Assembly (NCBI GenBank): GCA_902597515.1
Contig: CACJYB010000001.1
Location: 16,385-80,384, forward strand
DNA: 64,000 nucleotides
Direction: 5' to 3'
Origin: an uncultured Pelagibacteraceae bacterium
GTDB lineage: Bacteria; Pseudomonadota; Alphaproteobacteria; Pelagibacterales; Pelagibacteraceae
Shown: positions 1 through 8,741 of the stretch, piece after piece
Numbering within the stretch: position 1 is the stretch's first letter
Layout of the letters: each line of letters opens with the position of its first letter
The notes under the pieces: model-generated
The model's database searches: none
Seen by the model: only the letters and a program-made list of their open reading frames with translations
Told to the model about the DNA's origin: nothing
Program-made: the position numbers and the translations under genes

Positions 1-175
1 AGTTATATTTTGCTTATAGATATTGTTTTTTTTAATACTTAAATTTATTTAAGACCTCTTTCCATAGCTGATTTGCTTTCTATGAAAAAGTGAAAAAGAA
101 GAACATAAGCGACTCAATAATGAATCAAAATAGGAACATATATTTAGTTTAAAGTTTTATGACGTGAATAAGTTT

Positions 176-530
176 GCCAGATAAACTATAAGCCGGGTTC
201 TGTCATTTAAACCTATCATTTGTCTAGGCTTAAGATCACTCTTAAGCTCAAGCAACTAACCCTGATGACTAGCCAAGGACGGCTTTTAGTTTTTCAACAA
301 TGTCATCTCTACTTAGTCTTGCTCCCAGTGGGGTTTTCCAGCATTCATTGTTACCAATAGAACCGGTGCGCTCTTACCACACCTTTTCACCCTTGCCATG
401 TTATGGCGGTTTATTTTCTGTGGCACTATCCCTAGGGTTTCCCCCGCCAGGTATTACCTGGCACTGTGTCCTTGTAGAGCCCGGACTTTCCTCTTTAAAA
501 TAATTTAAAGCGATAAGTCATTTATCTGGC
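176..530 (-). ncRNA. rnpB: RNase P RNA (bacterial class A)
   Basis: Reverse complement contains the conserved core GAGGAAAGTCCGGGCTC...ACAGTGCC...GGGGGAAACCC...GGTAAGAGCGCACCGG...ACAGAACCCGGCTTATAG. A terminal 10-bp P1 stem pairs gccagataaa with tttatctggc. Ends are set by that stem. Confidence 0.93.
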
Positions 531-577
531 GCTTATAATCTATAACTTAAGTTAAAATTTTCAAGAAAAAATCTTTA

Positions 578-1315
578 TCATTTAATTAGACTTTTACTTA
601 TATTTAAACACTCTTTATCAATAATTCCATTCACTAATTCCTGCCTAAATCTTCTCTGAAAAGCTGTTACTAGTTTTGAAAAGTTTTTAGAATTATTGTT
701 AGTATAATAATTGTGATAACCAATTTTGAATAAATTTTTAAAAAATATTTTTTTTTCAATTTTTTCAACTCTTTTGTTTCTATTTTTAATAAGTTCACTA
801 TTTTCAATTTTATGCCAATATCCTACTTTTCTTTTAGATAAATACTCCCAAGGAAACTTTTCGCCAGGATCTTTTTTTCTATCAGGTGCAATATCTGAAT
901 GGCCTAAAATAAATTTAGATTTAATTTTATATTTATTAATTAAAAATCTACTTAACTTTAAAATTGAACTAATTTGATTAATAGAAAACTTTTTATATCT
1001 ATAATTGTGTCCAGGATTGCTTATTTCGATACCAATAGAATATTTATTAATAAAACTATAATTTTTCCAATATGAAATTCCTGCGTGCCACGAAATATAC
1101 AAATCAGGAACTAAAGTGATTATCTCCCCATTATTTTTGATTAAATAATGGCAACTAACTTTTGATTTTGGATTAGTCAGTCGATCAATGGCATCTTTTT
1201 CTTTTTTCATTCCTGTATAATGAAAAATAATAAATTTAATTTGACTTGACTTTCTCTTTTTAACATCAAAATTAGGAGAGTAATTTAAGGTTGTATTTAT
1301 AGTGGATTTAAGCAT
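578..1315 (-). CDS. N-acetylmuramoyl-L-alanine amidase (AmpD/PGRP-like)
   Basis: FIIFHYTG, CHYLIKNNGEI, SWHAGISYW, SIGIEISNPGH and ILGHSDIAPDRKKDPG motifs of the amidase_2 family. Confidence 0.88.
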   Translation of the reverse strand: MLKSTINTTLNYSPNFDVKKRKSSQIKFIIFHYTGMKKEKDAIDRLTNPKSKVSCHYLIKNNGEIITLVPDLYISWHAGISYWKNYSFINKYSIGIEISNPGHNYRYKKFSINQISSILKLSRFLINKYKIKSKFILGHSDIAPDRKKDPGEKFPWEYLSKRKVGYWHKIENSELIKNRNKRVEKIEKKIFFKNLFKIGYHNYYTNNNSKNFSKLVTAFQRRFRQELVNGIIDKECLNISKSLIK

Positions 1316-1405
1316 AAATTTTGGCTACTTTATAGACATTTTATTGTCATTTTTTAAAAATATTTCTTAATTTACATTTAAATTTTATATATTATACAAG
1401 CGACA

Positions 1406-2194
1406 ATGTTTAGAAAATTTATATTAGTCACATTAACAGTATTTATGTTCTCATTGAATGCAAATGCTGGTTCGGACGGTAATTTGATTTTAAAAAAAAA
1501 TCAACCTGCAGAAGTTAAAGACTGTTTTGAAAATTTAAATAGAGCAACGTTTGCATTTAACCAAGCATTAGATGGTATTCTGTTTAAGCCTGTTGCTAGT
1601 ATTTATAGAGTTCTCCCTTCACAAGTTAAAGCTGGTGTAAGCAACTCATTAGATAATTTATCTAACTTAGTTACCATTCCTAATAATATTTTACAGGGAG
1701 AAATAAAAAAGGCTGGAGTAAATTCAGGCAGATTTGTTATAAACACTACGGTTGGAATTTTAGGCTTTGTTGATGTTGCAAAACATTTGGGATTTCCAGA
1801 ATATGAAAAAGAGGATTATGGTCAATCTTTAGCTGCAATGGGTGTTGGACCAGGATGCTACTTGGTTTTACCAGTTTTAGGACCTAGCACAGTAAGAGAC
1901 ACAACTGCATCAATAGCTAACTTTATTGGAGGTGATGCATGGTACAATGTTACGGTAGTCAACGATACTCAACATTTTAGTGATTTTGATTATTACGCAT
2001 CTAGAGTTACATCTGGTATAGATTTTAGAGCTAAGAACTATAATGCAATAGAAAATTTGGAAAAAAATTCAATTGATTTCTACGCTTCGGTAAAAAGTTT
2101 ATACTTACAAGATAGACAACAAAAAATTCTTAATACAAATAAAGTAATAGAAACCCAAGATGATAGCGATTGGGAAGAAATAGAAACTCAATAA
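1406..2194 (+). CDS. mlaA: MlaA/VacJ family phospholipid transport protein
   Basis: Signal peptide; NRATFAFNQALD, VNTTVGILGFVDVA-like and EDYGQSLAAMGVGPGCYLVLPVLGPSTVRDT motifs. Confidence 0.9.
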   Translation: MFRKFILVTLTVFMFSLNANAGSDGNLILKKNQPAEVKDCFENLNRATFAFNQALDGILFKPVASIYRVLPSQVKAGVSNSLDNLSNLVTIPNNILQGEIKKAGVNSGRFVINTTVGILGFVDVAKHLGFPEYEKEDYGQSLAAMGVGPGCYLVLPVLGPSTVRDTTASIANFIGGDAWYNVTVVNDTQHFSDFDYYASRVTSGIDFRAKNYNAIENLEKNSIDFYASVKSLYLQDRQQKILNTNKVIETQDDSDWEEIETQ

Positions 2195-2209
2195 AATCTT
2201 TTCTATAAA

Positions 2210-2800
2210 ATGAATTTTAAAAAAATACTAATAATATTTTCATTATATATTTTTAGTTTAAACAATGTTCACTCACTTGAGCCTGATATATTTGTTCAGT
2301 CAACTGTAAATAGAGCGTCTCAAATCCTATCTGAGAACATATCAAAAGAAGAAAAAATAAATAAATTAAAAGTGATTGCTAAAGAAACTGTAGATATAAA
2401 GGGTGTGGGGTTTTATTCATTGGGAACAGCAAGAAAAACTTTAACTGATAATCAAAAAAAAAAGTATTCAAAACTTTTTGAGTCTTATTTTTTAAAAAGT
2501 TTTTCTAGCAGATTAGCTGAATATACTAATCCTGAAATTGAAGTTAATGGAAAAAAAGTATTAAATAACAATTATACTATTGTTAACAGTTTATTAGTTG
2601 GCACAAATGAAAGGCCAGAGGTAAAAATAGATTGGAGAATCTATACAAAAAATCCTGATAATCCATTAATTAGAGATTTAATAATTGAAGGTCTAAGTTT
2701 GGCGAGAACTCAAAAAGAAGAGTTTGCATCAATATTAAATTCTAACGAAAATGATATTAATGCTTTATTTGAAACATTAGAAAAATTTTCAAAAAACTAA
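2210..2800 (+). CDS. mlaC: MlaC/Ttg2D family ABC transporter substrate-binding protein
   Basis: Signal peptide; Ttg2D-like KEEKINKLKVIAKETVDIKGVGFYSLG, directly downstream of mlaA. Confidence 0.82.
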   Translation: MNFKKILIIFSLYIFSLNNVHSLEPDIFVQSTVNRASQILSENISKEEKINKLKVIAKETVDIKGVGFYSLGTARKTLTDNQKKKYSKLFESYFLKSFSSRLAEYTNPEIEVNGKKVLNNNYTIVNSLLVGTNERPEVKIDWRIYTKNPDNPLIRDLIIEGLSLARTQKEEFASILNSNENDINALFETLEKFSKN

Positions 2801-2846
2801 TTGGTGGGCCCGCCAGGACTCGAACCTGGGACCAATACATTATGAG
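2801..2846. repeat. Direct repeat, distal copy (attL/attR-like): 46 bp identical to the 3' end of the CAU tRNA
   Basis: ttggtgggcccgccaggactcgaacctgggaccaatacattatgag occurs at 2801-2846 and 4604-4649 and diverges immediately afterwards (cgtccataac versus tgtactgctc). Confidence 0.93.
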
Positions 2847-2999
2847 CGTCCATAACGAAACGAAATTGACCTAGTAATAGTTTAATAATTTTAACTTTAG
2901 AATTTTTGGTACACTCTCTCGTCACTATAAGGAATAATTTTTGATTAAAATTGACTGTACGAATTAATAAAAATTATTTTTAAAATTCATAAATAAAAC

Positions 3000-3016
3000 A
3001 AGTTTGAAGCAAACTT
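3000..3016. repeat. Short perfect hairpin (aagtttg-aag-caaactt)
   Basis: 7-bp inverted repeat with a 3-nt loop in the noncoding left part of the island. Confidence 0.5.
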
Positions 3017-3057
3017 TGAACATACGCCAATGATTTACTTTTATAATGCATTGGATT

Positions 3058-3134
3058 TCAATCCTTTTCTATCGTATTCCGCTTTTTTTATTATCTCCCT
3101 TGTTGCGTAATTCGAACCAAACGAAAAGGATTGA
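3058..3134. repeat. 12-bp perfect inverted repeat (tcaatccttttc / gaaaaggattga), 53-bp spacer
   Basis: Arms at 3058-3069 and 3123-3134. Confidence 0.55.
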
Positions 3135-3197
3135 GACCATTACCAATTACAAACTTTTAACCCTCAAAAAATCAATTAACAATAGGAGTTCCAATAT

Positions 3198-3383
3198 ATG
3201 GAAATAGGCCGTGTCTGTAAGTACTGTCACGTGAGTGCTTACGTAGCATATGATAACTGCGACCCCGTTTATAAACAAACTTTCAAATTCGAAATACTGC
3301 CAGGTGAACACAACAGTTTAGTCTGGGATAAAATCATGAAAATATTTAAGAAAAATGGATACAAAGTGGAGCTCAAATCATGA
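3198..3383 (+). CDS. Small hypothetical protein (61 aa) with N-terminal C-x2-C
   Basis: ORF preceded by aataggagttcc (SD-like); 4-bp ATGA overlap with the next ORF. No family recognised. Confidence 0.55.
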   Translation: MEIGRVCKYCHVSAYVAYDNCDPVYKQTFKFEILPGEHNSLVWDKIMKIFKKNGYKVELKS

Positions 3384-3955
3384 AAAGAGTTTTGCTTATT
3401 ATTTTATTACATCTATCTCTTTTTTTTCTTGTATTCGCATACCAAGCCCAGGCAGAAGAAGAAAATGAATGGTATGTGAATGACTTTGGTACCTTTGTTG
3501 TTGCTGCAGTATCAGGTGAAGTTATTCACGGGGATAAACTTAGATTTTTTATAAAAAAAGAAGATTGTTCTAAGGTTGCGATGATGTTTTCCTTTTCTAC
3601 TAGTTTGAAAAGAGATGAGATTAAAGAACTCCAAGATAAAAAATTACCAATACGAATTAATGATTGGGACACAATAAGAGGTGCTAGAGTAGTTTATGTT
3701 CACCCTTTTGGGTTTATGACTATTGTCATGATGCAAACACCAGGATTTCATGAAATTAAAGAGTTTATAGGTGCATTAAATTCAATGTATACGTTTGAGA
3801 AAATGTTTAGCATTCAATTAGTTAAACAACCTCATTATGACCCTGAAGATCACTTTGATATTTTACGTAATCATTGGAAATTAGATCGTCTTGTAGAAAA
3901 TATTGAAATAGCACAAAGTATGTGCCTTGGACCTGATGAAATAAAAAGAACCTAA
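3380..3955 (+). CDS. Hypothetical exported protein (191 aa)
   Basis: N-terminal signal peptide (MKRVLLIILLHLSLFFLVFAYQAQA); two Cys in the mature part; overlaps the upstream ORF. Confidence 0.65.
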   Translation: MKRVLLIILLHLSLFFLVFAYQAQAEEENEWYVNDFGTFVVAAVSGEVIHGDKLRFFIKKEDCSKVAMMFSFSTSLKRDEIKELQDKKLPIRINDWDTIRGARVVYVHPFGFMTIVMMQTPGFHEIKEFIGALNSMYTFEKMFSIQLVKQPHYDPEDHFDILRNHWKLDRLVENIEIAQSMCLGPDEIKRT

Positions 3956-3965
3956 ACTAAATAAT

Positions 3966-4469
3966 TTAGAACTTCTTTTTTACACTTTTTTTTGGAAGTC
4001 TATGTTTCCCTATTTTTTTACAAATATAATAAGTAGTTTGACGGTACTTTGAGATGTCATAATTCTTTTTAATCATTCGATCCATATCTGCTCTGAGAGT
4101 ACCTTTTACCCTATCTATATAATATATTTCTCTATATCTATGATCTCTAGTTTCAGGATAATAATCCCAAAATAATATTTCATAAAATTCTTCCCTAACT
4201 TTGAAACTTGTATTCTTTTTTTTTAAAAATTTTTTCTCTGTTGGACTCCACTCAAATTCTATTTCAGAATCCTCACCAGATCCATCAAATCTAAAATATT
4301 TAATTTTTTTATAAGTATCTTCAAAATACTCATTTTTTGGTTCACAATTTAAAATTACTTCTTTTGAAAAAAAGGCATGGGATATATTTGAAAATATAAT
4401 AAAAAAAAATAACTGAAATATAATAATTAAATTTTTTTTGATCCACGACTTCATAAAAAAACATACCAT
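3966..4469 (-). CDS. Hypothetical exported protein (167 aa; start possibly internal at MKSWIKK)
   Basis: Hydrophobic signal-like segment (NLIIIFQLFFFIIFSNISHAF), then a charged domain with two Cys. Confidence 0.6.
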   Translation of the reverse strand: MVCFFMKSWIKKNLIIIFQLFFFIIFSNISHAFFSKEVILNCEPKNEYFEDTYKKIKYFRFDGSGEDSEIEFEWSPTEKKFLKKKNTSFKVREEFYEILFWDYYPETRDHRYREIYYIDRVKGTLRADMDRMIKKNYDISKYRQTTYYICKKIGKHRLPKKSVKKKF

Positions 4470-4604
4470 CCAAATTAATAAGTGACCAGTACATTCCCTA
4501 AAAATGCACGACTCCCTCAGGACTCTCTGAATTACTATTTTTAAAGTATTTTTTATTTTTAGTTAAAAAAACTTTATATAATTTACATTGATTTTATTGG
4601 AATT

Positions 4605-4681
4605 TGGTGGGCCCGCCAGGACTCGAACCTGGGACCAATACATTATGAGTGTACTGCTCTAACCAACTGAGCTACAGGCCC
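4605..4681 (-). tRNA. tRNA with CAU anticodon (elongator Met or Ile2)
   Basis: rc GGGCCTGTAGCTCAGTTGGTTAGAGCAGTACACTCATAATGTATTGGTCCCAGGTTCGAGTCCTGGCGGGCCCACCA; full cloverleaf, anticodon loop CTCATAA, encoded CCA. Confidence 0.93.
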
Positions 4682-4750
4682 AAAAAATATTTAACTACAT
4701 CATTTTATTTCAGTTATCAATCATAGATAAGCTAATCTATCAACTTAATT

Positions 4751-5356
4751 TCAATTAAAAGGGAAACACATCCATCCAGTTATTATATATTTTTTTTCCT
4801 TTTTTAAGGTTTCGCCTAAATGAGCGTGAGTCCACTCTGCTGGCCAAATTAAAGTCTTTCCTTTTTCAGGTTTAATTTTTATTCCAAAATGAGAAAAGTA
4901 AGTACAACCTTCAGCTTCTTCGCTAACATTATTTAGATAAGTCATCCACGCAAATATTCTATGCATATTTGGAACTGCACTCCTTTCTGTATGTAATTTT
5001 GAGAAATGATCTCCTGGTAAATATCTTTGCAAATTAAAACTGGGTATATCTACGCATTGAAATTTTTCAGCTACAAATGGCCATTCCTTTTTGTAATTAT
5101 TGTAACAATCAAATAAGATTGAAAAATAATCTCTAAATATAAGATTATTTTTTTTTTCTATATCAATAGGGTTAATTGTAATATCAGTTGTCTTTTTATT
5201 TTGATGGTCAATTCTTCCTCCACCCATCATGCCTTGCCTATGTAGATGTGAATTTATCTCAAAATAATCAATTAGGTCGTCAAAGATTTTATCGTTACTT
5301 GAATGCCATGATCCAATAAAATTTGATTTAATTAAATTACTTTCTTCTCTTTTCAT
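4751..5356 (-). CDS. 2OG-Fe(II) oxygenase superfamily protein
   Basis: HTE...WTHAH metal-ligand pattern (GDHFSKLHTERS ... LIWPAEWTHAHLGE); jelly-roll-like spacing. Confidence 0.75.
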   Translation of the reverse strand: MKREESNLIKSNFIGSWHSSNDKIFDDLIDYFEINSHLHRQGMMGGGRIDHQNKKTTDITINPIDIEKKNNLIFRDYFSILFDCYNNYKKEWPFVAEKFQCVDIPSFNLQRYLPGDHFSKLHTERSAVPNMHRIFAWMTYLNNVSEEAEGCTYFSHFGIKIKPEKGKTLIWPAEWTHAHLGETLKKEKKYIITGWMCFPFN

Positions 5357-5907
5357 TTTAAAATCTCAAAATTTTTTTCATTAAATCTTATGAATCCTTG
5401 GGATTTACGCAAATACGCTAATCCTTCTTTGTGAAAACCACTATTTATTAACATTCGTCCAAGCAGGCTTTCTGCTCTTTTATTATTATTATCCAATTTT
5501 AAAACAATTTGATAATATTTTTTTGCAGAAGTGAAATCATTGTTTAATTCATAATTTCTTCCTAATTCAGTCAATGTTTCTAGATTTTCAGGATCTAAAT
5601 TTAATGCATATTCAAAATTTAATTGTGCTTCTGCATAATTTTTCTTTAAACTTAAAGCAATTCCTAAATTATGTAAAGAATTACTAAACTTATTATTAAG
5701 TTTAATTGAGTTTTTTAAATTAGTTTCTGCAAGATCTAAATTGTTTAATTTCAAATATAATGTTCCAGTTAAATAATATAACCTAAAATCAGTATTACCA
5801 CTTTCAATATTTTGTTTGAGTAAATTTAAAGCATCAGAAAAATTTGAGTCGTTTAATAATTTTTTTACTTTTTCGACAACTTTATCAATTTCTTTTTGTT
5901 GGGTCAT
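5353..5907 (-). CDS. Tetratricopeptide repeat protein
   Basis: Repeated TPR pattern (LYLKLNNLDLAETNLKNSIKLN; NLGIALSLKKNYAEAQLNFEYALNLDPENLETL). Confidence 0.85.
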   Translation of the reverse strand: MTQQKEIDKVVEKVKKLLNDSNFSDALNLLKQNIESGNTDFRLYYLTGTLYLKLNNLDLAETNLKNSIKLNNKFSNSLHNLGIALSLKKNYAEAQLNFEYALNLDPENLETLTELGRNYELNNDFTSAKKYYQIVLKLDNNNKRAESLLGRMLINSGFHKEGLAYLRKSQGFIRFNEKNFEILK

Positions 5908-5933
5908 ATTGCTTTAATTTAATTACAAATTAA

Positions 5934-6008
5934 TGGTGGGCCGTGTTGGTTACGCTCCAACTACCCCTGCAATGTCAATGCAGTACTCTACTATTGAGCT
6001 AACGGCCC
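5934..6008 (-). tRNA. tRNA-Val (GAC)
   Basis: rc GGGCCGTTAGCTCAATAGTAGAGTACTGCATTGACATTGCAGGGGTAGTTGGAGCGTAACCAACACGGCCCACCA; anticodon loop TTGACAT. Confidence 0.92.
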
Positions 6009-6049
6009 ATCATAAACGAAGATTACTTTGTTTTAAATTTTGGTTCAAC

Positions 6050-6829
6050 CTAAGTTTTACTAACTAAATTTAAATTTTTTAAATAATATGCGTGAGTTAA
6101 AATGTAATAATCAAATATTAATTCATGTAATTCTGACAATCTTATAAAGTTAAACGAAAAAAAATCTATTACTTCATACATTCTAATTCTAATGGTAAAA
6201 TCAACAGGATGTCCCGGATGTAAATTAAATATTTCCACTATTAAATCCGGTGTGACAAAAATTAATAACAAAATTGAAATTAATTTTAAGTTTTCGTTAG
6301 GCAAAACTAATTTTTTGAATTTTTTAAACCATGGGTATTTTTTAAAAATTATTACTAATATGAATGAAAATGAGCACCAAATAAGTAATAATGATCTAGG
6401 CAATTCATTGAATAAGTTAGATGTATTGTGGATATTTGTTTCATTTTGATTGTTATATTTTAAAAAAAATTGAGGTGAGTCCCAAAAAAAAATATGCTGC
6501 CCCCATGAAATCTCTTCAAAAAAGTAATAAATTAAACCTGTAAAATAAAAGCAAATTAAAATATTAAAAATTTTTGTTTCATATTTAAAATGAATTATTT
6601 TGAAAAATTGATAAAAATAATAAATTGCATAAGCTAAAAAAATATTTTGTAGCATTTCAACTAATCCATTTTCATTCCAAATGTAGGGATTTATTGAAGA
6701 TTCAGATCTAAATTCTAAAAAGTCAAATATTGCACTTATTTTATAATAATAAGCACTATAAATTCCTTCAACAAACAAAAAAAAAATAAATATTAAAAAT
6801 AAAATAAAATTGTATCTAAAACTTAACAA
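6050..6829 (-). CDS. Uncharacterised multi-pass membrane protein with EEISWGQ motif
   Basis: Several hydrophobic helices; FFEEISWGQHIFFWDSPQFFLKYNNQNETNIHN. Confidence 0.7.
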   Translation of the reverse strand: MLSFRYNFILFLIFIFFLFVEGIYSAYYYKISAIFDFLEFRSESSINPYIWNENGLVEMLQNIFLAYAIYYFYQFFKIIHFKYETKIFNILICFYFTGLIYYFFEEISWGQHIFFWDSPQFFLKYNNQNETNIHNTSNLFNELPRSLLLIWCSFSFILVIIFKKYPWFKKFKKLVLPNENLKLISILLLIFVTPDLIVEIFNLHPGHPVDFTIRIRMYEVIDFFSFNFIRLSELHELIFDYYILTHAYYLKNLNLVSKT

Positions 6830-6845
6830 AATTGATTTCTTATTA

Positions 6846-8669
6846 TTAACTCTCTAAAAAGCTTTTTAATTGTTTTGATCTGCTTGGATGTTTAAGTTTT
6901 CTTAATGCTTTTGCCTCTATTTGTCTTATTCTTTCTCTAGTTACAGAAAATTGCAATCCAACTTCCTCTAGGGTGTGATCAGTATTCATTCCAACACCAA
7001 ATCTCATTCTCAAGACTCTTTCTTCTCTTGGTGTAAGGGTTGATAATATTTTTGTAGTTGCTTCTCCTAAGTTTGATTTAATGGCCTGCTCAAGTGGTGC
7101 TAAAGCTTTTGTATCCTCAATAAAATCTCCAAGACTACTGTCCTCTTCATCACCCACAGGTTTTTCAAGTGAAACCGGTTCTTTTGAAATTTTTAAAACT
7201 TTTCTAACTTTATCTAGTGGCATTCTCAATTTTTTAGCAAGTTCCTCGGGCGTTGCTTCTCTACCAAATTCACTTAAAATTAATCTTTGAGTTCTTACAA
7301 TTTTATTTATTGTTTCAATCATATGAACTGGAATACGTATTGTTCTTGCCTGATCAGCTATTGATCTTGTGATTGCTTGTCTGATCCACCATGTTGCATA
7401 CGTTGAAAATTTATATCCTCTCCTATATTCAAATTTATCAACTGCCTTCATTAATCCAATATTTCCTTCTTGGATTAAATCTAAAAACTGCAAACCCCTG
7501 TTAGTATATTTTTTTGCTATTGATATTACCAACCTTAAGTTTGCTTCAACCATTTCTTTTTTTGCAATTCTTGACTCTTTTTCACCCTTCTGAACCCTAC
7601 TTACTAATTTTTTGAAATCAGTTACTGAGATTCCTAATTTATGACTGATTTCAACAAGCCTTTCTCTAATATTCTTAAATTCTTCTTTATTTTTCTGAAA
7701 AAACTGCTTCCATATTGAATTTGTATCTAAGAATTTTTTTAGATTTGGGTTAATTTCATTACCAACATAAAATTTTATAAATTCGTTTCTCTGGATTTTA
7801 TGATCCATTGCTAATCTCAACAAATTACCTTCTAATGAAATAATTTTTTTATTTTCAGCGTAATGTTTCTGTACCAATTCTTCTAATACTGATGGTGATA
7901 ATTGGAGTGATTTAATGTTTTCAAGAATAACATTTACAATTTTTTCGTAGCCTTTTTCTTTAGCTGATGAAAAATTTTCAGCATTTAAAACACACTCTAA
8001 TTTTTCTTTTTGATATTTTAGAAGTTTTGTATACTCTTTGGTTAAGTTATTTACGGTTTTTAAAACTTTTGGCTTAATTTCTGATTCCATTGCTGCTAAA
8101 GTTGGATTAAATTCTTCGTCTTCCTCATTTGAATTTTCATCTTTATCTGTTTCACCAGCATTCTTTTGTTTAGCGCTTGGTCCAGTAGACTCATCTTCCA
8201 TATAATTAGTATCTATATCAATGATTTCTCTAACTAAAATTTCATCTTTTTGTAGTTTTTGATTCCATTCAAAAAATTGTTGTGCAGTAATTGGGCTTTG
8301 GGAGAGTGCAATTAACATTACATCTTTTCCTGCCTCTATTCTTTTTGCTATTGCAATTTCACCTTCTCTAGAAAGCAATTCAACACCACCCATTTCACGT
8401 AAATACATTCGTATAGGGTCATCACTTTTTTCAATTGTCTTGCCTTCTTCTTTGCTGGCATTTTCTTTTTTTCTTAAAACTTTAAAGTCAGATTTTTTTT
8501 CAACTAAGGATATATTTTCATTTAAAATATGTAAAAAAGCTTGAGACAAATTTTCATCAGATAAATTTCTCTTTCCTAGAGATTTGCTTAATTCTTCATA
8601 AGTAATAAAGCCCCTGTGGGTTCCGCGACCCATTAATCTAGCAAATGATTTTGTAATTATTCTTTCCAT
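6846..8669 (-). CDS. rpoD: RNA polymerase sigma factor RpoD (sigma-70)
   Basis: [85 protein letters not shown] and a C-terminal HTH. Confidence 0.98.
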   Translation of the reverse strand: MERIITKSFARLMGRGTHRGFITYEELSKSLGKRNLSDENLSQAFLHILNENISLVEKKSDFKVLRKKENASKEEGKTIEKSDDPIRMYLREMGGVELLSREGEIAIAKRIEAGKDVMLIALSQSPITAQQFFEWNQKLQKDEILVREIIDIDTNYMEDESTGPSAKQKNAGETDKDENSNEEDEEFNPTLAAMESEIKPKVLKTVNNLTKEYTKLLKYQKEKLECVLNAENFSSAKEKGYEKIVNVILENIKSLQLSPSVLEELVQKHYAENKKIISLEGNLLRLAMDHKIQRNEFIKFYVGNEINPNLKKFLDTNSIWKQFFQKNKEEFKNIRERLVEISHKLGISVTDFKKLVSRVQKGEKESRIAKKEMVEANLRLVISIAKKYTNRGLQFLDLIQEGNIGLMKAVDKFEYRRGYKFSTYATWWIRQAITRSIADQARTIRIPVHMIETINKIVRTQRLILSEFGREATPEELAKKLRMPLDKVRKVLKISKEPVSLEKPVGDEEDSSLGDFIEDTKALAPLEQAIKSNLGEATTKILSTLTPREERVLRMRFGVGMNTDHTLEEVGLQFSVTRERIRQIEAKALRKLKHPSRSKQLKSFLES

Positions 8670-8741
8670 AGCAATATAATGTAAATTGAAAGATCTTATA
8701 TAATCTCAATTATATAAAAATCCATTACTAAATTAGTTGGA

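Larger units (their letters stand above)
2801..4649. mobile_element. Putative tRNA-integrated mini-island without an integrase, flanked by 46-bp att-like direct repeats
   Basis: Intact tRNA at one end, 3' tRNA fragment at the other, three unidentified small ORFs between. No recombinase ORF in the track. Confidence 0.75.

Noticed and set aside
300-503. 67-aa ORF in the track
   Set aside because: Lies antisense within the RNase P RNA gene; its sequence is the complement of conserved RNA core motifs, so it is not coding.
726-977. 83-aa plus-strand ORF
   Set aside because: Antisense to a well-supported AmpD-like amidase; Phe/Leu-rich composition typical of the complement of Lys-rich AT-rich genes.
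2801-2846. A second functional tRNA at the distal repeat
   Set aside because: Only the 3' 45 or so nt are present; sequence beyond tatgag does not complete the anticodon, D or acceptor stems.
3091-3140. GGTTCGAAT-like T-loop on the minus strand, suggesting a second tRNA remnant in the island
   Set aside because: The flanking bases do not form a T-stem and no acceptor or anticodon stem could be built.
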